DNA of 64,000 nucleotides from Agrobacterium cucumeris (GCF_030036535.1 NZ_CP080388.1:806001-870000); one strand, 5' to 3'. Positions 16,332-26,787 are shown, counted from the stretch's first letter. The notes: generated from the letters alone by a model not told the origin. Numbers and translations are program-made.

Positions 16332-17645
16332 TTACTTGGCGCGGGCGCGGTAAATGGTGTCGAGCCAGACGGCGACGACCAGAACCACGCCAACGACGAT
16401 GCGCTGGAAGGGCGTATCGATGCCCACCAGCACCATGCCGGATTGCAGCGATTGCATGACGAGCGCGCCAAGCATCGCGCCCGCTATGGTGCCGACACCG
16501 CCGGCAAGCGAGGTGCCGCCGATGACGGCCGCCGCGATGGTGTAAAGCTCATCCAGTTCGCCCTGCGCATTGGTGGCGGCGTTGAGGCGGGCGGTCGAAA
16601 TCGCCGCCGCGATGGCGCACAGAACGCCCATCAGCGTGAAGATTTTTACCGTCACCCAGCGGGTCTTGATGCCGGCGAGTTCGGCTGCTTCCGGGTTACC
16701 GCCAATGGCGAAGACATAACGTCCAAAGCGCAGCCGCGTGGCGATGAAGGTCATGACCGCACCGACCGCAAGCGCCATCAGCACCGGAACCGCAATACCA
16801 TGCGCAATGAACAACCCGCCTTCCGGCCAGGCGATGCCATTGGCGTCAGCATAGTTGCGGGCAATGTTGATCGGCCAGGGATAGCTGTTCACCACGGCAA
16901 CGAAACCGACGACGATGAGGCAGCCGAGTGCCACCAGAAAATATTCCGCCCAGACCGGCCGCAGCGGAAAACCGAAACGGCGGCGCTGATGGCGGGAATT
17001 GAGAATGGCCGCCACGATGGCGACGCAGGCAACGACAGCGGCGATCCAGCTCCATGTCGCGCCGATCGAGCCATTGGTGCCGCCGCCCATCAGACGGAAG
17101 GTGGAATCCATCGGCGCAACGGTACGGCCACTGGTGATGAACCAGGTGCCACCGCGCCAGACGAGCAACCCGCCGAGCGTGACGATGAAGGATGGCACGT
17201 TCAGGAAAGCGATGATCGAGCCCTGCAACATGCCGATGGCGCCGCCGACGAGAATGCCGGTAAGAAGCGTGACGATCCATGTCGCCCAATGTTCGAAACC
17301 GAGTATCTGCGGCAGGATTTCCGCCTGCATGACACCCATGATCATGCCGGAAAAACCGAGGATCGACCCGACCGACAGATCGATATTGCGGGTGACGATG
17401 ACAAGCACCATGCCGGTTGCCATGACAGCCACGGACGCGGTCTGCACTGAAAGGTTCCAGAGGTTTCGCGGTGTCAGGAATAGCCCGCCGGACAGGATAT
17501 GAAATCCGATCCAGATCAGAAGAAGCGCGCCGACCATGCCGAGCAGCCTGGTATCCAGCTCCGTGGCACTGATGAAGCGCGTTATCGAGCCTGTCTTTTC
17601 CGTCTTTTGCGACGCTGTTGAATTGGATTGGGTCATATCGGCCAT
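16332..17645 (-). CDS. xylH: sugar ABC transporter permease, XylH-like
   Basis: The 437-residue inner-membrane protein belongs to the ribose/xylose/arabinose permease family. About ten hydrophobic segments are visible, with the characteristic VTRNIDLSVGSILGFSGMI, FLNVPSFIVTLGGLLVWRG, FAIGGNPEAAELAGIKTRWVTVKIF and GGTSLAGGVGTIAGAMLGALV. The length and the long central insert (residues near 190-260) fit XylH rather than the shorter RbsC. It forms the channel through which the sugar from XylF passes. The start at 17645 has GGAGGA about eight bases upstream. Sits between the binding-protein and ATPase genes. Confidence 0.85.
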   Translation of the reverse strand: MADMTQSNSTASQKTEKTGSITRFISATELDTRLLGMVGALLLIWIGFHILSGGLFLTPRNLWNLSVQTASVAVMATGMVLVIVTRNIDLSVGSILGFSGMIMGVMQAEILPQILGFEHWATWIVTLLTGILVGGAIGMLQGSIIAFLNVPSFIVTLGGLLVWRGGTWFITSGRTVAPMDSTFRLMGGGTNGSIGATWSWIAAVVACVAIVAAILNSRHQRRRFGFPLRPVWAEYFLVALGCLIVVGFVAVVNSYPWPINIARNYADANGIAWPEGGLFIAHGIAVPVLMALAVGAVMTFIATRLRFGRYVFAIGGNPEAAELAGIKTRWVTVKIFTLMGVLCAIAAAISTARLNAATNAQGELDELYTIAAAVIGGTSLAGGVGTIAGAMLGALVMQSLQSGMVLVGIDTPFQRIVVGVVLVVAVWLDTIYRARAK

Positions 17646-17673
17646 GAACTGCCGGTCCTCCTTACATCTGAAA

Positions 17674-17703
17674 GGCGCCACGCCACTGATGTGGCGCAGC
17701 GCC
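17674..17703. other. intergenic hairpin between xylF and xylH
   Basis: An inner stem CGCCAC/GTGGCG (17681-17686 with 17691-17696) is extended by an outer GGCGC/GCGCC pair. Hairpins here in binding-protein-dependent operons usually protect the upstream mRNA or limit read-through, giving more binding protein than permease; that role is inferred. Confidence 0.55.
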
Positions 17704-17723
17704 CAAAGCTGGACCCTTGGGTC

Positions 17724-18764
17724 TTAGTCGCAGGCCTTGACGGTTCCGGCCTTCACACCCTGGCAGGCCGTTTCCTTCTTGATCCAGCCGGCATCGATGA
17801 CGACGTTCAGATTGTCCTTGGTAATCGCGATCGGCTTGAGGAAGACCGACTGCATCGCTACCTTTTTCGGACCGCCATCAAAGCTGGTGACGCCCTTGAT
17901 TTCCGTCATCTTCTTGCCGCCGGCCAGTTCCAGTGCGATGCCGGCTGCTTCCTTGCCGAGTTCGCGGCTGTCTTTCCAGACCGATACCGTCTGCGTGCCG
18001 AGTGCTACGCGGTTGAGCGCAGCGAAATCGGCATCCTGACCGGAAACGGGAACCGAACCGGCCATGCCCTGCGCAGCGAGAGCGGCAATGGCGCCACCGG
18101 CCGTGCCGTCATTCGAGGCGACGACCGCATCGACCTTGTTGTTGTTCTTGGTTAGGAACTGTTCCATGTTCTTCTGGGCATTTTCCGGCTTCCAGCCATC
18201 GGTATAGGCTTCGCCGACATTCTTGATCTTGCCGCCATCAATGGCTGCCTTCAGCACTTCCTGCTGGCCGGCAAAAAGGAAGTCCGCATTCGGATCGGAA
18301 GACGAACCCTTGATGAAGACGTAGTTACCTTCCGGCTTCACCTTGAACACCTCAGCAGCCTGAAGGCGGCCGACTTCCTTGTTGTCGAAGGTGATGTAGA
18401 AGGCGTTCTGATTTTCGATCAGGCGGTCGTAACCAACGACCGGAATACCTTCGGCAACGGCCTTCTCCACCGCCGGGCCAATCGCGTCGCTATCCTGCGC
18501 CAGAATGATCAGCGCATTGGCGCCCTGCGAAATCAGCGATTCCACATCGGTCAGCTGCTTTGCGGCGGAAGACTGCGCATCGGCGGAAATGTATTTCGCG
18601 CCGGCCTTGTCGAGCGCTGCCTTGATGGCCGCCTCATCCGTCTTCCAGCGTTCCTCCTGGAAATTCGACCAGGAAACGCCAACAACGAGATCAGCCGCGA
18701 TGGCGGCAGTATGCAGGGAAACGAGTACGGCAGTACCCGCCAAAAGCTTGGCAAACGAATTCAT
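17724..18764 (-). CDS. xylF: D-xylose-type periplasmic substrate-binding protein
   Basis: The 346-residue protein starts with a Sec signal peptide ([23 protein letters not shown], cleavage near residue 23). The mature part has the XylF pattern [70 protein letters not shown] and [16 protein letters not shown]. XylF proteins bind D-xylose and pass it to the XylH permease. The Trp/Arg/Asp/Asn positions expected around a pentose are present, but related pentoses cannot be excluded. GGGAGGAC just upstream fixes the start. First gene of the importer operon, divergent from the ROK regulator gene with a long palindrome between. Confidence 0.9.
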   Translation of the reverse strand: MNSFAKLLAGTAVLVSLHTAAIAADLVVGVSWSNFQEERWKTDEAAIKAALDKAGAKYISADAQSSAAKQLTDVESLISQGANALIILAQDSDAIGPAVEKAVAEGIPVVGYDRLIENQNAFYITFDNKEVGRLQAAEVFKVKPEGNYVFIKGSSSDPNADFLFAGQQEVLKAAIDGGKIKNVGEAYTDGWKPENAQKNMEQFLTKNNNKVDAVVASNDGTAGGAIAALAAQGMAGSVPVSGQDADFAALNRVALGTQTVSVWKDSRELGKEAAGIALELAGGKKMTEIKGVTSFDGGPKKVAMQSVFLKPIAITKDNLNVVIDAGWIKKETACQGVKAGTVKACD

Positions 18765-18847
18765 GATGTCCTCCCGGTAAGGGCGAAGCCTGCACCTCCA
18801 TGCAGGGATAACGCCCGGAAAAAAGCTGACGGTCTCTGTGATTTCAC

Positions 18848-18872
18848 AATTTTCTCGACAGTCGAGAAAATT
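18848..18872. promoter_or_regulatory. 25-bp palindromic operator in the xylF/ROK intergenic region
   Basis: AATTTTCTCGAC (18848-18859) and GTCGAGAAAATT (18861-18872) form a perfect 12-bp inverted repeat around one A. It lies 84 bp before xylF and 135 bp before the divergent ROK gene. AT-flanked palindromes with a CG-containing centre are typical ROK-family (NagC/XylR/Mlc) operators. Binding by this ROK protein is inferred from position and symmetry. Confidence 0.75.
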
Positions 18873-19006
18873 AATGTCAGAGATTCCCAATGCTGTCAAC
18901 AACGGCTGCGGGCAGCAACCGGGTGCCTTGATCTTCTCCGTGGCATGCGCCATCAGACAGGATAAGCACGACAGGAAAAAGCCGTTCAGGGAGCAGGCCC
19001 CAGCCC

Positions 19007-20233
19007 ATGTCCGCCATTGCAAGTACGGAACTGGTGCGCCAGAAAAACAGCCTGTCGGTTATGGCGGCCCTGCGCCTGCACGGCAGCCTTTCCCACACGG
19101 ACATGTCTTCCTTCACCGGGCTCGCCTCGGCCACCGTCTCCGCCATCACCATGGAGCTTGAGCGCACCGGCCTCATTCTGCGCAAGGAACAGCTCGCCGC
19201 CACCGGTCGCGGCCGGCCGCGCATTCTCTTTGCGCCGCGTGGCGCATTCTGCCACGTCGCCATCGTCATCATCTCCTCCGACAGCGTGCAATATTCGCTG
19301 GTCGATTATGCCGGCAAGCTGGTGGATCGTTTCACCGAACAGAGGTTAGCTGCCGAAAAAGGCACATTCGGCGCGGCGATACTCGCCGGCCTCGCACGGC
19401 TTGCGGACCGCTCGCGCATCGACCGCCACGATATTCTTCAGGTATCGATCAGCAGCAAGGGGCTGGTGGATGCGGCGACGGCAACGCTCGTCTGGTCGCC
19501 GGTGCTCGGCAATGAAAGGATCGATTTCCGGCAATTGCTTTCCGCTGACGGCCGCAATCGCGTCACACTGAACAACGAAACCCTGCTCGCCGCCAAGGCC
19601 ATCCGGATGCGCGAGCAGACAAAAAACGACCCGGCGCCGGAAGCACTCGTCACCCTGTCGCTCGGCCACAGCATCGGTCTTGGCATCGCCCGCTCCGCAG
19701 GCGATACAATCGAGGTCAGCGCCCCCAACTTCGGCCATATGCTGCATCTGGCCGATGGCGCCCTGTGCCGCTGCGGCACCAAAGGCTGCATCGAAGCCTA
19801 TTCCGGGTTCTACGCCATCCTGCGCTCGGCCTTCGAAGCCCCGCCGCAGGCCGAACCGGCCAAATTTGTGCCTATTGCCGAAGTAGACAAGATCGCCGCT
19901 TCAGCCCGCGCCGGTGCACGCATGGCACGTTTTGCCTTCCGCACCGCCGGTCTGGCACTCGGCAACGGTCTTTCACGCCTGTTCAGCCTGCATGGCCATA
20001 TGCCGGTTTTCGTGACCGGCCCGGGCACCCGTTATTTCGATCTTCTGGAAAGCGGCCTGCATGATGGTCTTGCGCAATCCCAAGCGGTGCGTTTCGGCGG
20101 CATGCCCAAAATCAGCATCGCGCCAGACGAACCGGAACTGGTATTCGAAGGGCATATGGAACACGCGCTTTCCGCTGCCGACGACTATATATTGAGCGCC
20201 GATGGTCATGAGAAATTGGCGCGAAATGCGTGA
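19007..20233 (+). CDS. ROK-family transcriptional regulator of the sugar importer
   Basis: The 408-residue protein has an N-terminal winged helix-turn-helix ([30 protein letters not shown], then the basic wing [10 protein letters not shown]). A ROK sugar-binding domain follows, with its zinc motif [23 protein letters not shown] at about residues 244-266. ROK repressors bind operator DNA until a sugar or sugar phosphate releases them. Divergent placement from the xylose-type importer and the palindrome between them argue that it represses that operon and perhaps itself. The catalytic GxGxG ATP loop of ROK kinases is not evident, as expected for a regulator. Confidence 0.85.
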   Translation: MSAIASTELVRQKNSLSVMAALRLHGSLSHTDMSSFTGLASATVSAITMELERTGLILRKEQLAATGRGRPRILFAPRGAFCHVAIVIISSDSVQYSLVDYAGKLVDRFTEQRLAAEKGTFGAAILAGLARLADRSRIDRHDILQVSISSKGLVDAATATLVWSPVLGNERIDFRQLLSADGRNRVTLNNETLLAAKAIRMREQTKNDPAPEALVTLSLGHSIGLGIARSAGDTIEVSAPNFGHMLHLADGALCRCGTKGCIEAYSGFYAILRSAFEAPPQAEPAKFVPIAEVDKIAASARAGARMARFAFRTAGLALGNGLSRLFSLHGHMPVFVTGPGTRYFDLLESGLHDGLAQSQAVRFGGMPKISIAPDEPELVFEGHMEHALSAADDYILSADGHEKLARNA

Positions 20234-20257
20234 AGCTGATTGGGAATTGCCAGAGGC

Positions 20258-21802
20258 TCAGGCCCGCTCCGCCACGGCTGCAGTTTCTTCCCCGGCGCCC
20301 GTCAAAAGCCGGACGAACTCATCCAGACCGGCCGCCTGATCCTTGCTGAGCAACAGGCCCTGCTTCGTGCGCCGCCAGAGAATATCTTCTGCCGCGCAGG
20401 CCCATTCATGCTGCACCAGAAAGCGAACCTCGCATTCGTAAAGCGTGCCGCCGAAATGGCGGCCGAGGCCGGATATATCGGTGGCCGGGCCGAGCAGATC
20501 TACCGCTTTGGTGCCGTAGTTCCTGACGAGGCGTTCCGCATGGCGGCGCTCAAGAAAGGGATAAAGGTCAATCAGTCCCCTCACTTGATTTTCATATCTC
20601 TCCGCGCCGAAATCGCCACCCGGCAGGTGGGAGCCCGCCGTCCATGGCTTGCCCTTCTCGCCGATGGCCGTGCCGATCTTTTCCAGCGCATGTTCGGCCA
20701 GCCGCCGATAGGTGGTCAGCTTGCCGCCGAAAATGTTGAGGAGCGGGGCTTCGCCGTTCCCCTCTTCCAACTTCAGCACGTAATCGCGGGTGGCCTCCTG
20801 TGCTTTCGAAGCACCGTCATCAAAAAGCGGCCGCACGCCGGAATAGGTCCAGACGATATCTTCCGGCTTTACCGCGTCGCTGAAATAGTCGCTTGCGGCA
20901 TTGCAGAGGTAGGAAATCTCTTCCTCCGAGATGCGCACCTTCGCCGGATCACCCTGATAATCGCGGTCCGTTGTGCCGATCAGCGTGAAATCCCGCTCAT
21001 AGGGAATGGCGAAGATGATGCGGTTATCAGGGTTCTGGAAGAAATAGGCGCGCGGATCGGAAAACTTCCTGCGCACGATGATGTGGCTGCCCTGCACGAG
21101 CCGGACATTATGAACATCCTGGCGGCCAAAGACGCCTGAAAGCACCTTGTCCACCCAGGGGCCGGCGGCATTCACCAGCATGCGCGCCTTGTGCGTGGCC
21201 GCCCGTCCGGTTTTTTCGTCCAGCGTTTCGATGAACCAGAGGCCGCCTTCACGCCGCGCGGAGACGACCCGTGTGCGGTTCATGATCGTCGCGCCGCGAT
21301 TTGCCGCATCGCGCGCATTAAGCACCACGAAACGGGCGTCATCCACCCAGCCATCGGAATATTCGAAAGCCTTGGCGAAAGCCGGTTTCAGCGGTTTGCC
21401 CGCCGGGTCTCGCCTCAGATCGAGCGTGCGGGTTGCCGGCAGAAGTTTGCGGCCGCCGAGATTGTCATAAAGAAACAGGCCGAGCCGGACCATCCAGGCC
21501 GGGCGTATACCGCCCTTCTGGATGGGCAGAACGAAGCGCATCGGCCAGATGACATGCGGTGCCATGGCCCAGAGGATTTCCCGCTCCATCAGCGCTTCGC
21601 GCACCAGGCGGAATTCGTAGTGTTCGAGATAGCGCAGGCCGCCATGAATAAGCTTGGTCGCGGCGGACGAGGTGCCGGAGGCAAAATCACCCTTTTCCGC
21701 AAGCGCCACGGAATAGCCTCTGCCCACCGCATCGCGGGCAATGCCGCAGCCATTGATGCCGCCACCGATGACAAAAAGATCGAAAATATTCTCGCCGGAC
21801 AT
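20258..21802 (-). CDS. glpD: aerobic glycerol-3-phosphate dehydrogenase
   Basis: GlpD oxidises sn-glycerol 3-phosphate to dihydroxyacetone phosphate at the inner membrane and passes electrons to quinone. The 514-residue protein has the FAD-binding DLFVIGGGINGCGIARDAVGRG at the N-terminus, the DAO-family block GTSSAATKLIHGGLRYLEHYEF, VNAAGPWVD, the DRDYQGDP loop and GGKLTTYRRLAEHALEKI, followed by the C-terminal DAO domain. GGAGGC precedes the ATG at 21802; an upstream extension to 21928 has no ribosome-binding site. The gene is convergent with the ROK gene and preceded by AT-rich TTTCG-containing repeats that may be a repressor site. Confidence 0.93.
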   Translation of the reverse strand: MSGENIFDLFVIGGGINGCGIARDAVGRGYSVALAEKGDFASGTSSAATKLIHGGLRYLEHYEFRLVREALMEREILWAMAPHVIWPMRFVLPIQKGGIRPAWMVRLGLFLYDNLGGRKLLPATRTLDLRRDPAGKPLKPAFAKAFEYSDGWVDDARFVVLNARDAANRGATIMNRTRVVSARREGGLWFIETLDEKTGRAATHKARMLVNAAGPWVDKVLSGVFGRQDVHNVRLVQGSHIIVRRKFSDPRAYFFQNPDNRIIFAIPYERDFTLIGTTDRDYQGDPAKVRISEEEISYLCNAASDYFSDAVKPEDIVWTYSGVRPLFDDGASKAQEATRDYVLKLEEGNGEAPLLNIFGGKLTTYRRLAEHALEKIGTAIGEKGKPWTAGSHLPGGDFGAERYENQVRGLIDLYPFLERRHAERLVRNYGTKAVDLLGPATDISGLGRHFGGTLYECEVRFLVQHEWACAAEDILWRRTKQGLLLSKDQAAGLDEFVRLLTGAGEETAAVAERA

Positions 21803-21854
21803 AGAGCCTCCACGACAGCGCAGGGGATCGTATCCCCATCGTTGAAAGACAATT

Positions 21855-21905
21855 GCCATAAAAACGAAAACAAAACGAATGTCAAAAGAAAACAAACGAA
21901 ACACG
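21855..21905 (-). promoter_or_regulatory. glpD promoter region with TTTCGTTT-like repeats
   Basis: Read on the minus strand this stretch has TTTCGTTT, TTCGTTTTG and TTTTCGTTT copies around a -35-like TTGACA (complement of 21880-21885), with a TTTATG-like -10 about 17 bp on. DeoR-family GlpR repressors bind TTCG-containing repeats of this kind; GlpR control is inference. Confidence 0.45.
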
Positions 21906-21990
21906 TTACGGCAAAGGCGGGCGGCCACTGCCCGCCGTCCACCGCATGGCCAGCGTCTTAGGGCGTCTGTGTTTCAGCCATGTGTCGGCT

Positions 21991-22045
21991 AGAACATTTC
22001 CAGTAAAAGCGGAATCGCTTTTACGTCTAGACAATGTGTCAAAAC
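21991..22045. repeat. intergenic palindromic repeat, family A copy 1
   Basis: The core GTAAAAGCG (22003-22011), GAAT, CGCTTTTAC (22016-22024) is a perfect inverted repeat flanked by CATTTCCA on the left and GACAATG on the right. The same layout recurs at 28213-28263. It lies between mce and glpD. Confidence 0.7.
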
Positions 22046-22051
22046 AAAAGG

Positions 22052-22492
22052 TTAGGACAGTTCTCGTGAACCGTTGTTCACGGGAACTGCCCCAACCTGC
22101 TCAAGCTCATAGAGCACGCCGCCCATGTCCTTCGGGTGCAGGAAAAGCACGGGATTGCCATGCGCGCCGATCTTCGGCTCGCCATCGCCCAGAATCCGGA
22201 CGCCTTTTTTGACGAGATCATCGCGGGCCACGACAATATCAGGCACTTCGAAGCAGAGATGATGGGTGCCGCCGCCCGGGTTCCTGTCGAGGAAAGCGGC
22301 AATCGGCGAGCTTTCTCCGAGCGGATGAAGGAGTTCGATCTTGGTGTTGTCAGCCTGAATGAACACCACCGTCACACCATGTTCGGGCAGGGATTGTGGT
22401 TCCGATACATCTGCGCCAAGCGCCCTGTAACGGGCAATAGCGACATCGAGATCGGGCACCGCGATGGCGACGTGGTTCAATCTTCCAAACAT
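22052..22492 (-). CDS. mce: methylmalonyl-CoA epimerase
   Basis: The enzyme interconverts (S)- and (R)-methylmalonyl-CoA between propionyl-CoA carboxylase and the mutase. The 146-residue protein is a VOC-fold member. LNHVAIAVPDLDVAIARYRALGADVSEP gives the first metal His, IELLHPLGESSPIAAFL the next strand, GGGTHHLCFEVPDI the second metal His and GVLYELEQV the metal Glu. Length and motifs match the family. It starts 12 bp after the mutase stop, so the two are cotranscribed. A family A repeat follows its stop. Confidence 0.93.
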   Translation of the reverse strand: MFGRLNHVAIAVPDLDVAIARYRALGADVSEPQSLPEHGVTVVFIQADNTKIELLHPLGESSPIAAFLDRNPGGGTHHLCFEVPDIVVARDDLVKKGVRILGDGEPKIGAHGNPVLFLHPKDMGGVLYELEQVGAVPVNNGSRELS

Positions 22493-22504
22493 GGGTGTTT
22501 TCCC

Positions 22505-24646
22505 TCACGCGTTGCGCCTGACGCCTTCAAGCAGGTCGAGAACCTTGTTGGCGGCGTCCATGACATTGGTGCCGGGTCCGAAGATTGCCGAAACCCCGTG
22601 GTCGAGCAGGAACTGGTAATCCTGCCGCGGAATGACGCCGCCAACGACGACGATGATGTCTTCCGCACCCTTGTGTTTCAGCGCCTCGACCAGCTGTGGC
22701 GCCAGCGTCTTGTGGCCGGCTGCCAGCGACGACATGCCGACCACATGCACCTTGTTCTGAACGGCAAGATCGGCCGCCTCATTGGGCGTCTGGAATAGCG
22801 GGCCGGCCAGGACATCAAAACCGATATCGCCGAAGGCGGAGGCGATGACCTTCGCGCCACGATCATGCCCGTCCTGCCCGAGCTTCGCGACCATGATGCG
22901 CGGTTTGGTGCCGATCCTTGCCGCAACGCCGGAAAGCCGGGCGGCGAGCGTGGCCAGCTCCGGCTCGTCCTTATAGGCTTCACCGTAAATATCGCTCACC
23001 ACCTCCGGCACGGCAGCGTGATCGCCGAAGGCTACGCGCAGCGCATCGGAAATCTCGCCGACCGTGGCGCGGGCGCGGGCGGCTGCGACTGCCGCTTCGA
23101 GAATATTGCCCTTGCCGCTGCGGGCAACTTCGGAGAGCGTGGCGAGCGCCTTGGAAACATCTCCACCATCCCGGCGACGTTTGGTGTCCTCAAGCCGGCG
23201 GATTTGCGCGGCGCGCACGGCGGCGTTGTCGATATCGAGGACATCAATATCCTCTTCGGTCTCCAGCCGGTAGCGGTTGACCCCGACGATGACCTCTTCC
23301 CCTTTGTCGACCGCCGCCTGTCGGCGTGTCGCGGCCTCCTCGATCAGCCGTTTCGGCAGGCCCTCCGTCACGGCCTTGGTCATGCCGCCAAGCGCCTCGA
23401 CTTCCTCGATCAGCGCCCAGGCCTTTTGCGCCAGTTCGTCCGTCAGGCTTTCAACATAATAAGAACCGGCCAGCGGATCGACGACCTTGGTGACGCCGGT
23501 TTCATGCTGGAGGATAAGCTGGGTATTACGGGCGATACGGGCGGAAAATTCTGTCGGCAGGGCAATGGCTTCATCGAAGGAATTGGTGTGCAGCGACTGC
23601 GTACCACCAAGCACGGCGGACATGGCCTCGAAGGCGGTGCGGACAATGTTGTTATAGGGATCCTGCTCCTGCAGGGACACGCCGGAAGTCTGGCAATGGG
23701 TGCGCAGCATCAGCGACGACGCCTTTTGCGGCTTGAACTCTTCCATAATGCGCGACCACAGGAAACGCGCGGCGCGCAGCTTGGCTGCTTCCATGAAGAA
23801 ATTCATGCCGATGGCGAAAAAGAACGACAGGCGGCCGGCGAAATCATCGACATTCAGCCCTTTCGCAAGCGCGGCCCGCACATATTCCCGCCCATCCGCC
23901 AGCGTGAAGGCAAGCTCCTGCACCAGCGTCGCGCCCGCCTCCTGCATGTGATAGCCGGAGATCGAGATGGAGTTGAATTTAGGCATCTCTTTCGCGGTAT
24001 ATTCGATGATATCGGCGATGATGCGCATCGAAGGTTCGGGCGGATATATATAGGTATTGCGGACCATGAACTCCTTGAGGATATCGTTCTGGATGGTGCC
24101 GGAAAGTTTTTCGCGGGAAACGCCCTGTTCTTCACCAGCGACGATGAAATTGGCAAGCACCGGAATAACCGCGCCATTCATGGTCATCGATACCGAGACT
24201 TTTTCGAGCGGGATGCCGTCGAACAGGATTTTCATGTCCTCGACGCTGTCAATCGCCACTCCGGCCTTGCCGACATCGCCTTCCACCCGCGGATGGTCGC
24301 TATCGTAACCACGATGGGTGGCAAGATCGAAAGCCACGGAAACGCCCTGCTGGCCGGCAGCAAGCGCCTTGCGGTAAAAGGCATTTGAGGCCTCCGCCGT
24401 GGAGAAACCGGCATATTGGCGGATCGTCCATGGCCGCCCGGCATACATGGTGGCGCGCGGGCCGCGGGTGAAGGGCGCAAAGCCCGGCAGGCTTTCGAGA
24501 TGCGACGTGTTTTGCAGGTCGTCGGCCGTATAAAGCGGCTTGACGTCAATGCCTTCAGGCGTGTGCCAGACGAGTGTTTCCGGTGACCGCTTCAGCTCCT
24601 TTTCGGCAAGCTGCAGCCAATCCCGCACCGTTTTTTCACCCGACAT
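22505..24646 (-). CDS. mcm: methylmalonyl-CoA mutase, large catalytic type
   Basis: This adenosylcobalamin enzyme rearranges (R)-methylmalonyl-CoA to succinyl-CoA. The 713-residue chain has the substrate barrel ([49 protein letters not shown]) and a C-terminal cobalamin domain. That domain has the lower-ligand signature [21 protein letters not shown] (His about residue 594) and ILVVVGG-like [14 protein letters not shown]. Domain order matches single-chain or alpha-subunit mutases, and no small subunit gene is adjacent. GGGGAGAG precedes the start. It forms a propionate-assimilation group with pccA (133 bp upstream) and mce; the PduO-type adenosyltransferase at 36.1 kb could supply the cofactor. 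Confidence 0.95.
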   Translation of the reverse strand: MSGEKTVRDWLQLAEKELKRSPETLVWHTPEGIDVKPLYTADDLQNTSHLESLPGFAPFTRGPRATMYAGRPWTIRQYAGFSTAEASNAFYRKALAAGQQGVSVAFDLATHRGYDSDHPRVEGDVGKAGVAIDSVEDMKILFDGIPLEKVSVSMTMNGAVIPVLANFIVAGEEQGVSREKLSGTIQNDILKEFMVRNTYIYPPEPSMRIIADIIEYTAKEMPKFNSISISGYHMQEAGATLVQELAFTLADGREYVRAALAKGLNVDDFAGRLSFFFAIGMNFFMEAAKLRAARFLWSRIMEEFKPQKASSLMLRTHCQTSGVSLQEQDPYNNIVRTAFEAMSAVLGGTQSLHTNSFDEAIALPTEFSARIARNTQLILQHETGVTKVVDPLAGSYYVESLTDELAQKAWALIEEVEALGGMTKAVTEGLPKRLIEEAATRRQAAVDKGEEVIVGVNRYRLETEEDIDVLDIDNAAVRAAQIRRLEDTKRRRDGGDVSKALATLSEVARSGKGNILEAAVAAARARATVGEISDALRVAFGDHAAVPEVVSDIYGEAYKDEPELATLAARLSGVAARIGTKPRIMVAKLGQDGHDRGAKVIASAFGDIGFDVLAGPLFQTPNEAADLAVQNKVHVVGMSSLAAGHKTLAPQLVEALKHKGAEDIIVVVGGVIPRQDYQFLLDHGVSAIFGPGTNVMDAANKVLDLLEGVRRNA

Positions 24647-24779
24647 GCATCTCTCCCCTTCTGCATTTCATCTTAGCACTGTGGCGGGTGATCGTGACGA
24701 AAATCGAACGATCCGCCCGCAGGTCCGACCCCGTAAACCGCTCCGGCCCACATGCGTTCCGGAAAAACGGCAGCGGCCA

Positions 24780-26783
24780 TCACTCAAATTCGAGGATCAC
24801 CTCATCCACAGCAAGGCTGTCGCCCGGCTTTGCCGAAACTTTCGAGACGCGGCCGCGTTTTTCCGCACGCAGGATGTTTTCCATCTTCATGGCCTCAACC
24901 GTCGCCAGCGCCTGACCAGCCTCCACCTCGTCACCCTCGCTCACCGTGATGCCGGTGATGACGCCCGGCATGGGGCACAGCAGCAGTTTCGAGGTATCCG
25001 GCGGCAGTTTTTCCGGCATCAGCAACGCCAGTTCCGCCACGCGTGGGCTGCGCACGCGGGCGACAACATCCATGCCCCGCCAGCGAAGGCGGATCGCGGC
25101 CCCGGCAAGATCGATCTTGGCAGCGACTACCTCGCCCGCCACCGTGAACAGCCCGAGCCTCTGGCCGGGAAGCCAGCCGGTGTCGACCGTCAACGCTGTG
25201 CCGTCCTCAAAACGGATCGCCGTGCCATCTGCGCCGGTTTCAACGCCGACCCGGTGACGGGAAGCGCCTGATGACACGACCCAATCCTGGCCGACAATGC
25301 GGCGATGATTGCCGATGGTGCCGGAAATTTCCACCGCGCGGTTCTGCAACCGCTGCTGAATAATGGCCGCAATGGCAGAAAGCTGACGCGCCGAAGCCTC
25401 ATCAGGCTCGACGCCGGAAAAGCCTTCCGGAAATTCTTCTGCGATAAAGCCCGTCGTCAGGCGCCCGGCGCGAAAACGCTCATGCTGCATGACGGCCGAC
25501 AGGAACGGCAGGTTGTGGCCGATACCCTCCACCTCGAAACGGTCCAGCGCCTCTCCCATGGCGTCGATTGCCGTTTCACGGTCCTTACCCCAGCTGCACA
25601 ACTTGGCGATCATCGGATCGTAATACATCGATATCTCGCCGCCTTCGAAAACGCCGGTATCGTTGCGGATCACAGTACCGTTTTCCTGCTCGCCTTCCTG
25701 AGGCGGGCGATAGCGCGTCAGCCGGCCGATGGAGGGCAGGAAGTTGCGATAGGGGTCTTCGGCATAAAGCCGGCTTTCAATCGCCCAGCCGTTCAGCTTC
25801 ACATCCGCCTGCCCGAAGGACAGCTTTTCCCCGAACGCGACAAGGATCATCTGCTCGACCAGATCAATGCCGGTGACGAGTTCCGTCACCGGATGCTCCA
25901 CCTGCAGGCGGGTGTTCATTTCCAGAAAATAGAAATTGCGGTTGCCATCAACGATGAATTCCACCGTTCCGGCAGAATGGTAGCCGACGGCCCTTGCCAG
26001 CGCCACGGCCTCTTCGCCCATGGCTTTTCGTGTCGCCTCATCCAGAAACGGCGACGGCGCTTCCTCGATGACCTTCTGGTTGCGGCGCTGGATCGAGCAT
26101 TCGCGCTCACCGAGATAAAGAATATTGCCGTGCCGGTCGCCCAGCACCTGTATCTCGATATGGCGTGGCTGGGTGACGAATTTCTCGATGAAGATGCGGT
26201 CGTCGCCGAAAGAGGATTTCGCCTCGTTTTTCGAGGACTGGAAACCCTCACGCGCCTCGGCGTCGTTAAAGGCGATGCGCATGCCCTTGCCACCACCGCC
26301 GGCAGAGGCCTTGATCATCACGGGATAACCGATCTGTGACGCGATCTTGACCGCCTCTTCGGCATCGCCGATCAGCCCCATATGGCCGGGAACGGTGGAA
26401 ACACCCGCTTCCGCCGCGAGTTTTTTCGAGGTGATCTTGTCACCCATCGCCTTGATGGCGCCAACGGGCGGGCCGATAAAAATGACGCCCGCCTTCTCCA
26501 GCGCCTCGGCAAAGGCGGCATTTTCCGACAGGAACCCGTAACCCGGATGCACCGCATCCGCCCCGGTCTTGGCGATTGCCTCAAGGATTTTGTCGATGAC
26601 GATATAGGACTGCGACGAAGGGGCCGGGCCGATATGAATGGCCTCATCAGCCATCTTTACATGCAGCGCATTGGCATCTGCATCAGAATAGACCGCGACG
26701 GTGGCGATGCCCATTTTCTTAGCCGTCTTGATCACCCGGCAGGCGATTTCGCCACGATTGGCGATGAGGATTTTCTTGATCAT
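24780..26783 (-). CDS. pccA: propionyl-CoA carboxylase alpha subunit (biotin carboxylase plus BCCP)
   Basis: PccA carboxylates its own biotin with ATP and bicarbonate; PccB then transfers the carboxyl to propionyl-CoA. The 667-residue chain starts MIKKILIANRGEIACRVI (biotin carboxylase N-domain), has the ATP-grasp glycine loop MIKASAGGGGKGMRI and EMNTRLQVEHPVTE. It ends with the biotinyl domain VEAMKMENILRAE (Lys633). The BT linker region before it is of PCC length. GGGGAGAA seven bases upstream fixes the start at 26783. A small membrane-protein gene ends only 4 bp upstream. The beta subunit gene is about 2.5 kb away on the same strand. Confidence 0.94.
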   Translation of the reverse strand: MIKKILIANRGEIACRVIKTAKKMGIATVAVYSDADANALHVKMADEAIHIGPAPSSQSYIVIDKILEAIAKTGADAVHPGYGFLSENAAFAEALEKAGVIFIGPPVGAIKAMGDKITSKKLAAEAGVSTVPGHMGLIGDAEEAVKIASQIGYPVMIKASAGGGGKGMRIAFNDAEAREGFQSSKNEAKSSFGDDRIFIEKFVTQPRHIEIQVLGDRHGNILYLGERECSIQRRNQKVIEEAPSPFLDEATRKAMGEEAVALARAVGYHSAGTVEFIVDGNRNFYFLEMNTRLQVEHPVTELVTGIDLVEQMILVAFGEKLSFGQADVKLNGWAIESRLYAEDPYRNFLPSIGRLTRYRPPQEGEQENGTVIRNDTGVFEGGEISMYYDPMIAKLCSWGKDRETAIDAMGEALDRFEVEGIGHNLPFLSAVMQHERFRAGRLTTGFIAEEFPEGFSGVEPDEASARQLSAIAAIIQQRLQNRAVEISGTIGNHRRIVGQDWVVSSGASRHRVGVETGADGTAIRFEDGTALTVDTGWLPGQRLGLFTVAGEVVAAKIDLAGAAIRLRWRGMDVVARVRSPRVAELALLMPEKLPPDTSKLLLCPMPGVITGITVSEGDEVEAGQALATVEAMKMENILRAEKRGRVSKVSAKPGDSLAVDEVILEFE

Positions 26784-26787
26784 GCGG

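Noticed and set aside
16188..17450. Plus-strand frame of 420 codons opposite xylH
   Set aside because: It is rich in Arg/Asp/His as expected from antisense of a membrane protein, with no family pattern.
22865..24388. Plus-strand frame of 507 codons opposite the mutase gene
   Set aside because: It mirrors mcm, is Arg/Gly/His-rich, and has no motif; mcm has full catalytic signatures.
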